DNA of 64,000 nt from an uncultured Bacteroidales bacterium. Lineage in GTDB: Bacteria > Bacteroidota > Bacteroidia > Bacteroidales > Bacteroidaceae. Position 1 is the stretch's first letter; the number at the start of each line of letters is the position of its first letter. The notes beneath the pieces were generated by a model. It made no database searches, had not been told where the DNA came from, and saw only the letters and a program-made list of their open reading frames with translations. The position numbers were made by a program, and so were the translations under genes. The DNA lies in contig CACYLU010000002.1 of assembly GCA_902775375.1 (NCBI GenBank), forward strand, positions 223,132-287,131. The letters are read 5' to 3'. Below, piece by piece: positions 18,375-26,429 of the stretch.

Positions 18375-18429
18375 CCGATGATGAGTGAAAAAACTAACAC
18401 AAAACAAACGAAGAAAGGAGCATCGAATT

Positions 18430-21018
18430 ATGAATTTCAAGAATTATACTATCAAAGCACAAGAAGCTGTGCAAGAAGCTGTGAACCTGGTGGAACGCCA
18501 GGGGCAGCAAGCCATCGAGCCAGTTCATCTGTTCAAGGGTGTGATGAAGACTGGCGAGAACATTGTGAAGTTCATTTTCCAGAAACTGGGTATGAACGAA
18601 CAGCAAGTTACCATGCGGCTGGATCAAGAAATCAGCAAACTGCCTAAAGTGCAGGGAGGTGAACCTTATCTGAGTCGTGAGGCCAACAGTGTACTACAAC
18701 AGGCTGAGGACATTTCCAAGAAGATGGGTGATGAATTTGTCTCTATCGAGCCAATCATTATGGCACTGCTGAAGGTTAACAGTTCAGCCTCTACTCTGCT
18801 GAAGGATCTCGGTATGACGGAGAAAGAACTGGCCAGTGCCATCGAAGAACTGCGTAAAGGACAGAAAGTTAACTCACAGTCGTCTGAAGATACTTATCAG
18901 GCGCTCGACAAATATGCTATCAACTTGAATGAGGCTGCACGAAGTGGCAAGCTCGACCCTGTGATTGGACGCGATGAAGAGATTCGTCGCGTACTGCAAA
19001 TCTTGAGTCGACGCACCAAGAACAACCCTATCCTGATTGGTGAACCTGGTACGGGTAAGACCGCTATCGTTGAGGGATTGGCTCATCGTATCTTACGAGG
19101 CGATGTACCTGAGAACCTGAAGAACAAGCAGGTCTATTCGCTCGATATGGGTGCCTTGATTGCTGGTGCCAAATACAAGGGTGAGTTTGAGGAACGTCTG
19201 AAAGCCGTCATCAACGAGGTGACCAAGTCTGAAGGCAACATCATTCTGTTTATCGATGAGATACACACACTGGTGGGAGCTGGTAAGAGCGAGGGCGCTA
19301 TGGATGCTGCCAACATCTTGAAGCCTGCACTGGCTCGAGGCGAGTTGCGCAGCATTGGTGCTACTACCCTCGACGAATACCAGAAGTATTTCGAGAAGGA
19401 TAAAGCACTGGAGCGTCGTTTCCAGGTAGTGATGGTGGATGAACCAAGTACACTTGACACCATATCTATATTAAGAGGTTTGAAGGAGCGCTACGAAAAC
19501 CACCATCATGTGCGTATCAAGGATGATGCTATCATCGCTGCCGTAGAACTGAGCAACCGTTATATCACCGATCGTTTCTTGCCTGATAAGGCCATCGACT
19601 TGATGGACGAAGCTGCAGCCAAGTTGCGTATGGAGATTGACTCCGTGCCTGAGGAACTGGATGAGATTACACGAAAAATCAAACAGTTGGAGATTGAGCG
19701 TGAGGCCATTAAGCGTGAAAACGATGAGCCTAAGTTGGAGCAGATTGGCAAAGAACTGGCTGAGCTGAAGGAGCAGGAAAGTCAGTATAAGGCCAAGTGG
19801 CAGAACGAGAAAACGCTGGTCAACAAGATTCAGCAGAACAAGGTGGAAATCGAGAACCTGAAGTTTGAAGCTGAGCGTGCAGAGCGTGAAGGCGATTACG
19901 GCAAGGTGGCTGAAATTCGCTACGGTAAGCTGCAGCAACTCAACCAGGAGATTGAGGATACTCAGAAGAAACTGCACGAACTGCAGGGCGACAAGGCCAT
20001 GATCAAAGAGGAAGTAGATGATGAGGATATCGCCGAAGTGGTAGCTCGTTGGACAGGCATTCCTGTGAGCAAGATGATGCAGAGCGAGCGCGAGAAACTG
20101 CTTCATCTGGAGGATGAGCTGCACAAGCGAGTGATTGGTCAGGACGAAGCTATCACAGCCATTGCCGATGCTGTGCGTCGTAGCCGTGCTGGTTTGCAAG
20201 ACCCTAAACGACCTATTGGTTCGTTCCTGTTCTTGGGAACCACAGGTGTCGGTAAAACCGAGTTGGCAAAGGCGTTGGCAGAGTTCCTGTTCGATGATGA
20301 GAGCATGATGACGCGAATAGATATGAGTGAGTATCAAGAGAAATTCACCGTTTCTCGTCTCGTCGGAGCGCCTCCGGGCTACGTGGGTTATGAGGAAGGT
20401 GGTCAGCTCACTGAGGCTGTTCGCCACAAGCCCTACTCTGTTGTGCTGTTCGATGAGATAGAAAAGGCGCATCCTGATGTGTTCAACATCCTGTTGCAAG
20501 TTTTGGATGATGGACGACTGACGGATAACAAGGGTCGTACGGTGAACTTCAAAAACACCATCATCATCATGACATCCAACATGGGTAGTAGCTATATCCA
20601 GAGTCAGATGGCGCAACTGAACGACAGCAACAGGCAACAGTTGCTGGCTGAGACCAAGCGCAATGTGATGGAGATGCTGAAGAAGCAGATTCGTCCTGAG
20701 TTCTTGAATCGTATTGACGAAACTATCATGTTTACGCCACTCAACGAGAGCGAGATCAAGCAGATTGTGGGCTTGCAGCTGAACAATGTCAAGCGCATGC
20801 TGCATGACAACGGTGTAGAGCTCGAGGTCACCGACGATGCTTTGAACTACCTGGCTGAGGTGGGCTACGATCCTGAGTTTGGTGCCCGTCCTGTGAAGCG
20901 TGCTATCCAGGACTACATGCTCAACGAACTTTCTCGCAAGTTGTTGGGCGACAAGATTGACCGCAATAAGCCTATCATAGTCGATAGTTTTGGCGAAGGT
21001 CTCGTCTTCAGGAATTAA
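18430..21018 (+). CDS. clpB: ClpB disaggregase
   Basis: A Hsp100 AAA+ chaperone of 862 residues that, with DnaK, pulls proteins out of aggregates. Domains in order: N-terminal Clp repeat domain, first AAA+ module with Walker A GEPGTGKT and Walker [11 protein letters not shown], the long coiled-coil middle domain (about residues 395-525, rich in Glu/Lys), second AAA+ module with GTTGVGKT and [11 protein letters not shown], and the C-terminal D2 small domain. The frame is open further upstream, but [13 protein letters not shown] is the normal family N-terminus and AAAGGAG lies 9 bases before this ATG, an unusually good ribosome site here. Regulation by sigma-54 is suggested by the upstream motif. 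Confidence 0.97.
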   Translation: MNFKNYTIKAQEAVQEAVNLVERQGQQAIEPVHLFKGVMKTGENIVKFIFQKLGMNEQQVTMRLDQEISKLPKVQGGEPYLSREANSVLQQAEDISKKMGDEFVSIEPIIMALLKVNSSASTLLKDLGMTEKELASAIEELRKGQKVNSQSSEDTYQALDKYAINLNEAARSGKLDPVIGRDEEIRRVLQILSRRTKNNPILIGEPGTGKTAIVEGLAHRILRGDVPENLKNKQVYSLDMGALIAGAKYKGEFEERLKAVINEVTKSEGNIILFIDEIHTLVGAGKSEGAMDAANILKPALARGELRSIGATTLDEYQKYFEKDKALERRFQVVMVDEPSTLDTISILRGLKERYENHHHVRIKDDAIIAAVELSNRYITDRFLPDKAIDLMDEAAAKLRMEIDSVPEELDEITRKIKQLEIEREAIKRENDEPKLEQIGKELAELKEQESQYKAKWQNEKTLVNKIQQNKVEIENLKFEAERAEREGDYGKVAEIRYGKLQQLNQEIEDTQKKLHELQGDKAMIKEEVDDEDIAEVVARWTGIPVSKMMQSEREKLLHLEDELHKRVIGQDEAITAIADAVRRSRAGLQDPKRPIGSFLFLGTTGVGKTELAKALAEFLFDDESMMTRIDMSEYQEKFTVSRLVGAPPGYVGYEEGGQLTEAVRHKPYSVVLFDEIEKAHPDVFNILLQVLDDGRLTDNKGRTVNFKNTIIIMTSNMGSSYIQSQMAQLNDSNRQQLLAETKRNVMEMLKKQIRPEFLNRIDETIMFTPLNESEIKQIVGLQLNNVKRMLHDNGVELEVTDDALNYLAEVGYDPEFGARPVKRAIQDYMLNELSRKLLGDKIDRNKPIIVDSFGEGLVFRN

Positions 21019-21034
21019 TGACCATTGAATAATT

Positions 21035-21063
21035 AAAGGCTGCTCTTTCGGGCAGCCTTTTTT
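21035..21063 (+). terminator. clpB terminator
   Basis: Stem AAAGGCTGC / GCAGCCTTT with an eight-base loop, followed by a T run. It starts 17 bases after the clpB stop. Confidence 0.88.
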
Positions 21064-21193
21064 GTTGCTATCAACATCTTTTGATAGCTTCGCCATCGCG
21101 CTTATATGTTCTTTTTTCTCATTTTCAACTACCTGCTTCAACACAGCATAGTGAAAGAGCTGAACCTCCGAGGCTAAGATTTCATCGTTCTTA

Positions 21194-21242
21194 CTAAGAA
21201 AAAATAGACGTCCGCTTCGCGTACTTATTGGATTTTTTCTCT
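21194..21242 (+). repeat. REP-like palindromic repeat, copy 1
   Basis: An imperfect palindrome starting CTAAGAAAAAATAGACG, with a TTCG centre and ending TTGGATTTTTTCTCT. It is about 80 percent alike, in inverted orientation, to the copy at 21401-21447. Confidence 0.55.
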
Positions 21243-21400
21243 TCACGTAATAACTCGAAATCTCTTCACGCCTCTCCACTTAGACTCTTTCACTAAGCAG
21301 ATGTTTCAAATTCGGTAGTTTTATAAACCGATTGCCCTTTAGAGTTTGATACCGGCATCATTGGAAGAGCGTTAATAATTTTGGATATTTTTGCGTATAA

Positions 21401-21447
21401 AGAGAAAATCAAATAAGACCGAAGGTCGTCTATTTTCTCTTAGCAAA
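21401..21447 (-). repeat. REP-like palindromic repeat, copy 2 (inverted)
   Basis: AGAGAAAAT...GACC-GAA-GGTC...ATTTTCTCTTAGC forms a long hairpin. Its reverse complement aligns with copy 1 through CTAAGA, AAAATAGACG, TTCG, CTTATT and GATTTT. Confidence 0.55.
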
Positions 21448-21537
21448 AATGTTCAAAATTTAGCTCTGTAAATGCAGCCGGGAGCCTTTCTTTTTTGGTT
21501 CTTTTTCTTTCTGTGGGAGAAAGAAAAAAGAATAAAA

Positions 21538-21562
21538 TAAAGGCTGCATTTCTGCAGCCCTT
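21538..21562 (-). terminator. Terminator of the aldo/keto reductase unit
   Basis: Stem around AAGGCTGCA / TGCAGCC with a TTTC loop and a T-rich tail on the minus strand. It sits after the duplicated gene tail, not directly after the gene stop. Confidence 0.75.
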
Positions 21563-21566
21563 AATA

Positions 21567-21610
21567 TTACAATGTATTTTGTTTCAACTTTTCAACAAAA
21601 TCATCAATAC
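21567..21610 (-). repeat. Second copy of the aldo/keto reductase 3' tail
   Basis: 44 bases identical at 43 positions to 21646-21689, the last codons and stop of the adjacent gene. On the minus strand it reads IDDFVEKLKQNTL and a stop; the one difference is a synonymous AAG/AAA Lys codon. It is 35 bases beyond the true stop. Confidence 0.9.
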
Positions 21611-21619
21611 AATCATACA

Positions 21620-21642
21620 TTTTCCCCGCAGCGCGGGGAAAA
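21620..21642. repeat. GC-rich perfect hairpin between the gene stop and the tail copy
   Basis: Perfect 10-bp arms TTTTCCCCGC and GCGGGGAAAA around a three-base loop. It could act as a terminator on either strand. Confidence 0.85.
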
Positions 21643-21645
21643 CTC

Positions 21646-23052
21646 TTACAATGTATTTTGCTTCAACTTTTCAACAAAATCATCAATACGATTCATCCAG
21701 TCAGGAATGTTAATCATCTGCGGACAATGCGGTGAGCACTGATTGCAGTTCGTGCAATGATCCGCCTGACGAAGCTTCGGCACACTACGATCATAGCCCA
21801 CGAGGAAGGCCTGACGAGCCTCACGATAGTTAGCGTCCTGCTGACTTTCCGGCAAGTAACCCTGATTCACACACCTGTTGTAGTGCGTCAAGATGCCAGG
21901 GATATCCAATCCGTAAGGACAAGGCATACAATAGTTGCACTGGTTACAAGGCACCGTAGGATACTCCTGCATCAAGTCAGCCGTAACAAAGAGAAACTCC
22001 TTCTCCTCATCCGTCAACTCCTTGAGAGGTCCGAAACTACGAATATTGTCCTGCAGGTTCTCCATATAGGTCATACCACTCAATGCACAGAACACATTAG
22101 GATAAGAGCCACAGAAACGGAATGCCCACGAAGCCACACTGTTCTCAGGCTCAGCCTGCTTCAGTCGAGCCACCAAGTGGTTAGGAATATTCGCCAGTCG
22201 GCCACCCAGCAACGGCTCCATAATCACCACAGGGATATTGCGCTTCGTCAGTTCATTATACATATACTCAGCCGTCATCGAAGCCCCCACAGCATGGTGC
22301 CAATCCAAGTAGTTCATCTGAATTTGCACGAAGTCCCACGGATAGTTACCAGCATCATGTTGCTGCATACACCAGTCAAACGTCTCCTGATCACCGTGGA
22401 AAGAGAAGCCCAAATGACGAATCCTGCCTGCCTCCTTTTCCTTCCGCAAGAAGTCATACATACCATTCTCGAAGAAACGCTTCTTCGAAGGTTCCAAACC
22501 ACCCTGCCCCATCACGTGCATCAGGTAGTAGTCAATATAGTCAGTTGACAGTTCCTTGAATGAATTCTCATACATCGCCTTCGAGCCCTCGAAAGTCTGC
22601 GATTGCGGAGCGAAGTTAGAGAGCTTGGTAGCAATATAGTAAGATTCGCGCGGATACTTCTTCAGAGCGTCGCCAGTAGCCTTCTCAGAGAGACCCATGC
22701 CATAGGCTGGCGAAGTATCGAAATAGTTCACACCGTGAGCAATAGCATAATCCACCAGCTCGTTCACACGTTCCTGGTCAATGCCCTGAGGCCTGCCGTT
22801 GGCATCCATGATCATAGGCCAGCGCATGCAACCATAGCCCAGCAGAGAGATGCGGTCGTTGTCTAAATTAGGCCAAGTGCGATAGGTCATCTGGTCAGTA
22901 GGCACAGGACTGCTGTGATGACCTGCAGGGTCATACATTGCATCCTTCTTAGGAGCGCATCCCGTCATTGTCATCGCGCCAGCTGCAGCACCAGCACCCA
23001 TCAAACCCAGAAAATGTCTTCGGCTAATTGCCCTTTTTTCATTCTCTTTCAT
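21646..23052 (-). CDS. Tat-exported aldo/keto reductase with 4Fe-4S ferredoxin domain
   Basis: A 468-residue oxidoreductase. The N-terminus carries a twin-arginine signal (SRRHFLGLMGAG), so it is exported folded with cofactors. The middle is an aldo/keto reductase barrel (LGYGCMRWP, YFDTSPAYGMG with the catalytic Tyr, YIDYYLMHV with the later His). The C-terminus has CNQCNYCMPCPYG and CTNCNQCSPHCPQ, two 4Fe-4S clusters. Substrate is unknown. The frame begins nine bases earlier at a GTG; the ATG at 23052 is preferred. A hairpin and a repeat of its own last 44 bases follow the stop. Confidence 0.88.
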   Translation of the reverse strand: MKENEKRAISRRHFLGLMGAGAAAGAMTMTGCAPKKDAMYDPAGHHSSPVPTDQMTYRTWPNLDNDRISLLGYGCMRWPMIMDANGRPQGIDQERVNELVDYAIAHGVNYFDTSPAYGMGLSEKATGDALKKYPRESYYIATKLSNFAPQSQTFEGSKAMYENSFKELSTDYIDYYLMHVMGQGGLEPSKKRFFENGMYDFLRKEKEAGRIRHLGFSFHGDQETFDWCMQQHDAGNYPWDFVQIQMNYLDWHHAVGASMTAEYMYNELTKRNIPVVIMEPLLGGRLANIPNHLVARLKQAEPENSVASWAFRFCGSYPNVFCALSGMTYMENLQDNIRSFGPLKELTDEEKEFLFVTADLMQEYPTVPCNQCNYCMPCPYGLDIPGILTHYNRCVNQGYLPESQQDANYREARQAFLVGYDRSVPKLRQADHCTNCNQCSPHCPQMINIPDWMNRIDDFVEKLKQNTL

Positions 23053-23083
23053 ACGTAACACTTTTATTTTATCAATATTTTTG

Positions 23084-23091
23084 CAAATATA
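23084..23091 (-). promoter_or_regulatory. -7 box for the aldo/keto reductase
   Basis: Minus strand TATATTTG, 31 bases before the ATG. No good -33 partner is seen. Confidence 0.4.
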
Positions 23092-23173
23092 AAAAAAATG
23101 TAATAAAAATCACCCCCTTTCCGCACAAAAACGAAAAAGAGGTGATAATAACGAAGTTTAGGGAGGACAATCT

Positions 23174-23220
23174 TTATCTGTTCCAGTTGATTGCTGGACG
23201 TGGATAAACCACATGTTTTT
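23174..23220 (-). pseudogene. Relic of an esterase gene 3' end
   Basis: Read on the minus strand it encodes KHVVYPRPAINWNR and a stop, nearly the same as the C-terminus of the adjacent esterase (KYVVYPRPAINWNR). Within those codons four of five base differences are synonymous third-position changes, so this piece diverged while part of a coding sequence. It is separated from the esterase stop by a 38-base spacer containing a hairpin. No further upstream coding part of this copy remains. Confidence 0.75.
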
Positions 23221-23251
23221 CTATCCTCCCCCCCCAACGGGGGAGAGATAG
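23221..23251. repeat. GC-rich hairpin between the esterase stop and its tail relic
   Basis: Arms CTATC-CTCCCCC and GGGGGAG-AGATAG pair with a one-base bulge. It occupies the same relative place as the hairpin at 21620-21642. Confidence 0.75.
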
Positions 23252-23258
23252 ATATCAT

Positions 23259-24074
23259 TTATCTGTTCCAGTTGATGGCTGGACGAGGATAAACTACATA
23301 CTTCTTCAGCAGATGAAATGCCGGTACTGCCATTTCGCCATGATTATAGCCATCCATCTCATACATAGTCACATCTGGATGACCCACCACCTTCAGCATA
23401 CGCCAGAAGTATGCCGTTTCCTCATAGCGGCCCAGCATCTCCTCATTACGGTCGCCAGAGATGATCACAATCTTAGGAGCGTCAGGACGAATCCAATACA
23501 ACGGAGCAAACTCGTCAATCAACGGCTGCGTGTTCTTCATGCCCTTGCTCTGACGGTAGGCAAAGTGCGTGATTACCTGTCCGCTGAAAGGCACCAATGC
23601 CGCAATCTTGTCAGCATCAATGTCATATTTCGCCAGCCATTTCTTGTCCAAGCCAATCATATTTGTCAGATAGCCACCAGCAGAGTGTCCGCTCACATAA
23701 ATCTTGTTCACATCACCACCATACTGCGCAATGTTCTTGAATGCCCAAGCCACAGCTGCTGCAGCATCGTCAATCACCTCAGGCAGCTCAGCCTTCGGCA
23801 GCAGTCGATAGTTCACGCCCACCACAATAATCTTACTGTTCTTCAGCTGTTCAGGAATCTCTTTCTGCCCCATTGTCAGACCTCCGCCGTGGAACCACAC
23901 CACCACAGGCAAGTCCTTGGCACCCTCCTGATAATACACATCCAGCTTGCAGCGTTCAGCAGCATATTCACCAGCGTCAGCGTGATAAGGGATGTTCTCC
24001 ACCGTCTTGTATTCTTGTGCACTAACTACCAGAGCCACAACGCACAGCACCATCAGAGTTAAAGTTTTTTTCAT
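23259..24074 (-). CDS. Secreted alpha/beta-hydrolase, carboxylesterase-like
   Basis: A 271-residue esterase of the hormone-sensitive-lipase/BD-FAE type with a signal peptide (MKKTLTLMVLCVVALVVSAQ). The oxyanion hole is HGGGLTMG, the nucleophile elbow GHSAGGYL, the Asp in ISGDRNEE and the His in GYNHGEMA. It would act in the periplasm or outside on small esters, possibly acetylated or feruloylated sugars. The frame is open to 24128, but the signal peptide starts at the 24074 ATG. A short relic of a related 3' end follows its stop. Confidence 0.85.
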   Translation of the reverse strand: MKKTLTLMVLCVVALVVSAQEYKTVENIPYHADAGEYAAERCKLDVYYQEGAKDLPVVVWFHGGGLTMGQKEIPEQLKNSKIIVVGVNYRLLPKAELPEVIDDAAAAVAWAFKNIAQYGGDVNKIYVSGHSAGGYLTNMIGLDKKWLAKYDIDADKIAALVPFSGQVITHFAYRQSKGMKNTQPLIDEFAPLYWIRPDAPKIVIISGDRNEEMLGRYEETAYFWRMLKVVGHPDVTMYEMDGYNHGEMAVPAFHLLKKYVVYPRPAINWNR

Positions 24075-24115
24075 GATATTATTTGTTAATATTATTACCA
24101 TTATTAATTGTAGTG

Positions 24116-24146
24116 TAAAGATACACAAAATTTCTCAAAACACAAA
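24116..24146 (-). promoter_or_regulatory. Promoter of the esterase gene
   Basis: Minus strand TTTG (24143-24146), 19 bases, TATCTTTA (24116-24123; one mismatch from the box). It leaves a leader of about 38 bases. Confidence 0.5.
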
Positions 24147-24241
24147 AGAAGTACCTATGCTTTTCACAAAAAAGTGCACCTCTTTTCACAAAGAAGCGCA
24201 CCGCCACATCAAAAATTTTATCTGTCAATAAAAAAGTAACG

Positions 24242-24314
24242 AGCGGCAAACGGGGTTCGAACCCGCGACCTTCGGCTTGGGAAGCCAACGCTCTGCCAAC
24301 TGAGCTACTGCCGC
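24242..24314 (-). tRNA. tRNA-Gly (anticodon CCC)
   Basis: A complete cloverleaf on the minus strand: acceptor GCGGCAG / TTGCCGC (one G-T pair), D stem GCTC/GAGC, anticodon stem TTGGC/GCCGA with loop TTCCCAA, giving anticodon CCC, and T arm with TTCGAAC. The discriminator base is T, normal for glycine. CCA is not encoded. A consensus promoter lies 18 bases upstream. Confidence 0.95.
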
Positions 24315-24332
24315 AATGTCTCATTGCGGGTG

Positions 24333-24364
24333 CAAAGATAATGCAAGCATAAGACAAAAACAAA
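24333..24364 (-). promoter_or_regulatory. Consensus promoter of tRNA-Gly
   Basis: Minus strand TTTG (24361-24364), 20 bases, TATCTTTG (24333-24340). Confidence 0.75.
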
Positions 24365-24452
24365 TAAAAAAGTGCTTTTATTATGTCTTTCTATACCCTA
24401 TTTCTATACCAATACAGATAAATAAGTCACCAAAACTAAGCCTTCATGCCTA

Positions 24453-25238
24453 TTAAAAACGCCTCAGTCTGACATCTATCCCCTCCTCTTTAAGCTGAGC
24501 AGGAATAACGCTTACATCCGTCTGACTAAAATGATAAGGGAAGAGCACTTTAGGTTTGATAAGCTTAGCGGCACGCACCAGCTGGTCAACAGTCATTGTA
24601 GGGCCATTGCATGGGAAATAAGCCACATCAATATCCTTGATGTTCTCCATTTCAGGAACGTCCTCGGTATCACCGGCAAAGTAAATACGCAATCCGTCGA
24701 TGGTCAGTATATAACCATTGTCACGCCCCTTAGGATGTTTGGTCAGGTTAGCCTCCGAGTAGTTATATGCAGGCACAGCCTCTACAATGAAGTCATCGGC
24801 AATCTGCAACTTATCCCCGTTAGCCATCACCTGTCCGGCACCATACATATCGGCACAACGCTTGTTCGTAATCAGTTGCGTATTATCCTTTGAAAGCAGT
24901 TTGATAGCCTCTGCATCATAGTGGTCGCCATGCTCGTGCGTCACAAAAATATAATCAGCCTTTGGCATCGTCGAGTAATCCACTGTTCTGTCACGCAGTT
25001 TCAACACAGGGTCGATTTCTATCTCCTTACCGTCCACCACCACGCGCACACTGGCATGCATCAGCGCATAAATATTTACCTTCTTTCCACTCTTTGTCGT
25101 GAACGCATCCACTTCATAATTACTCTGCACATCAGCAACCTCGGTGTTAGTTGCCTCTTCATTAGCTTTCTTGTTGCCATTACAAGCCACCAACATAGCA
25201 GCACCTGCCACTGCTAACGCCATCAATAACTTTTTCAT
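24453..25238 (-). CDS. Exported MBL-fold metallo-hydrolase
   Basis: A 261-residue lipoprotein (signal VAGAAMLVACNGN, Cys near residue 19) of the metallo-beta-lactamase superfamily. The metal motif is THEHGDHYDAEA (HxHxDH), with a second metal Asp in YFAGDTED and a late His in LFPYHFSQ. The short compact form resembles UPF0173-type hydrolases. The reaction is unknown. The family is usually cytoplasmic, so envelope anchoring by a lipobox is notable. It is transcribed alone from a consensus promoter. Confidence 0.87.
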   Translation of the reverse strand: MKKLLMALAVAGAAMLVACNGNKKANEEATNTEVADVQSNYEVDAFTTKSGKKVNIYALMHASVRVVVDGKEIEIDPVLKLRDRTVDYSTMPKADYIFVTHEHGDHYDAEAIKLLSKDNTQLITNKRCADMYGAGQVMANGDKLQIADDFIVEAVPAYNYSEANLTKHPKGRDNGYILTIDGLRIYFAGDTEDVPEMENIKDIDVAYFPCNGPTMTVDQLVRAAKLIKPKVLFPYHFSQTDVSVIPAQLKEEGIDVRLRRF

Positions 25239-25272
25239 ATCACTTATTTTTAATCATTGTTCATTTCTACTG

Positions 25273-25304
25273 CAAATATAAAAAGAATAATTGATTATAA
25301 CAAA
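25273..25304 (-). promoter_or_regulatory. Consensus promoter of the metallo-hydrolase
   Basis: Minus strand TTTG (25301-25304), 20 bases, TATATTTG (25273-25280). Confidence 0.75.
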
Positions 25305-25325
25305 GCAGTGGCAGATACATGGATC

Positions 25326-25349
25326 ATCCCCACCGATTTTGGTGGGGAT
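25326..25349. repeat. Perfect 9-bp hairpin without a flanking gene
   Basis: ATCCCCACC / GGTGGGGAT around GATTTT. It looks like a terminator stem, but no gene reads into it from either side; the metallo-hydrolase promoter is 22 bases away and points left. The sequence between it and 25530 shows no gene. Confidence 0.7.
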
Positions 25350-25529
25350 AATTATTTACTTCAAGACAACAGTATAACACTATGTCACTACAACAAGCAA
25401 CTGTATTGTAGGTACGATAATATCCGACATCGCTACTATGAAAGTCGATTTATTTTTATGGGGTGGTGAAGATTTAACATTTGAGGACAATTCATGTGTA
25501 TTAATTCTAGGTTTAGGAAAAGACATACA

Positions 25530-26088
25530 GATTACAGATTACAGATTACAGTTTATTTGGGGAGCTATGTATGCTTCAAACAAAAAGATAAAGTTTATAA
25601 CTTTATTACATATATAATATTAATATTATATATATAATAATTTTTTTGTTCCCAGATAAAGTGGTACTCATGAGAAAACTGTAATCTGTAATCTGTAATC
25701 GAAACACATCCCAGAGTCTAGGACTTTTCGCAGTTTCATCGACTATATAACTCCTATTGACTTACTGAAAAACCACTGTAGATCTGGCAAACTTGGATGA
25801 ATATACAGCGCCGTGCCCCTGCGCCCATAATAGGTGTAGCCAGCCTGCTGTAGCGTTACTACCGCTAAACTGCCCGCTTACTTCCGCTAAACCCACCTTT
25901 TACTTCCGCTAAATGTTTTGGGGACTTACTGGGGCGTTTAGCGGTGTCTGGCGGTATTGAATTTTAATGCGTATATTGGTGAGGTGTGTTTGCATATAAA
26001 ATGGGTAGCAGAAAAAACAAAAATAATATAATATATTTTATTATATCATTTGCATATATAAAATATATTCATTAACTTTGCAAAGCAA
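25530..26088 (+). repeat. Composite intergenic element, copy A
   Basis: Parts in order: inverted arms of three GATTACA repeats (25530-25554) and three TGTAATC repeats (25676-25700), perfect over 25 bp; between them a 24-bp perfect AT-only palindrome (25610-25633); then a conserved block of CCGCTAAA repeats (25856-25923; 42 bases with two mismatches to copy B) and its partial inverse GTTTAGCGG near 25936; then a 37-base AT-rich stretch (26033-26069) identical to copy B, containing the -33 of an outward promoter. No gene is seen inside. Copy B is at 52119-52715. Confidence 0.85.
26049..26080 (+). promoter_or_regulatory. Outward promoter at the end of element copy A
   Basis: TTTG (26049-26052), 20 bases, TAACTTTG (26073-26080), an exact Bacteroidota promoter. 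It would start transcription near 26084, about 345 bases upstream of the next gene. Confidence 0.7.
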
Positions 26089-26393
26089 TTGAAAAATAAC
26101 ACCAAGACATCAGCCAAAGGCCACGGCGGTGACACAGTGAAACACTTGATTGCAACCATTCATGAATGATTATTCATCCAGGACAAGCTAAACGGCATTA
26201 CGGCTGCACTGACAGCTATCAGCACCACGAGCTGTATGGGACACGGACCAGTATATTTCTAAAAAGGAATATTTTTCTAAAAATATTTCGAGAAGCATGG
26301 GACACGGTCCTATCTATATGTGAGAAAATGTTTACATAAGTATGTCCGGTAAGGAAACTTATCGGGCTTTGTCATGAAAAAGACATGATATTG
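26089..26393 (+). other. Untranslated stretch with short repeats
   Basis: No gene found. It holds ATGGGACACGG[A/T]CC twice (near 26235 and 26297), an AT-rich hairpin between them (near 26268-26290) and a hairpin CCGGTAAG / CTTATCGG near 26346-26365. It would be the transcript leaving element A. Confidence 0.5.
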
Positions 26394-26425
26394 TTTGGTG
26401 ATTTGGGGATAGTAAGCTATATTTG
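26394..26425 (+). promoter_or_regulatory. Promoter abutting the start of a small exported protein gene
   Basis: TTTG (26394-26397), 20 bases, TATATTTG (26418-26425). Only four bases separate the box from the ATG at 26430, so the message would be leaderless or nearly so. Confidence 0.65.
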
Positions 26426-26429
26426 AGAC

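Larger units (their letters stand above)
21064..21537. other. Gene-free interval holding hairpins and repeats
   Basis: No convincing gene. It contains a perfect 8-bp hairpin GCTATCAA / TTGATAGC (21067-21088), the two REP-like copies listed separately, a TATTTTTG box at 21386-21393 just before the second copy, and an inverted T-rich/A-rich pair at 21499-21532 around GTGGG. A minus-strand reading frame from 21279 runs through here into antisense clpB; its first 70 or so residues resemble nothing I recognise. Confidence 0.6.

Noticed and set aside
19471-21279. A 602-codon open frame on the minus strand opposite clpB
   Set aside because: It is antisense to a strongly conserved gene; its product is Leu/His-rich and matches nothing, as expected from the complement of a charged coiled-coil gene.
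21057-21279. Possible gene remnant on the minus strand between clpB and the REP-like repeats
   Set aside because: About 70 codons are open, but the frame begins within repeat-rich DNA, has no promoter or start signal and I recognise no family.
23062-23258. A 64-codon minus-strand frame between the reductase and esterase genes
   Set aside because: It is out of frame with the esterase tail relic, runs through the hairpin and into an AT-rich promoter region.
24079-24363. A 94-codon frame upstream of the esterase
   Set aside because: It covers the tRNA-Gly gene and its promoter.
25530-25700. GATTACA and TGTAATC repeats as a CRISPR array
   Set aside because: Units are 7 bases with no spacers, are inverted in two blocks, and no cas genes are present.
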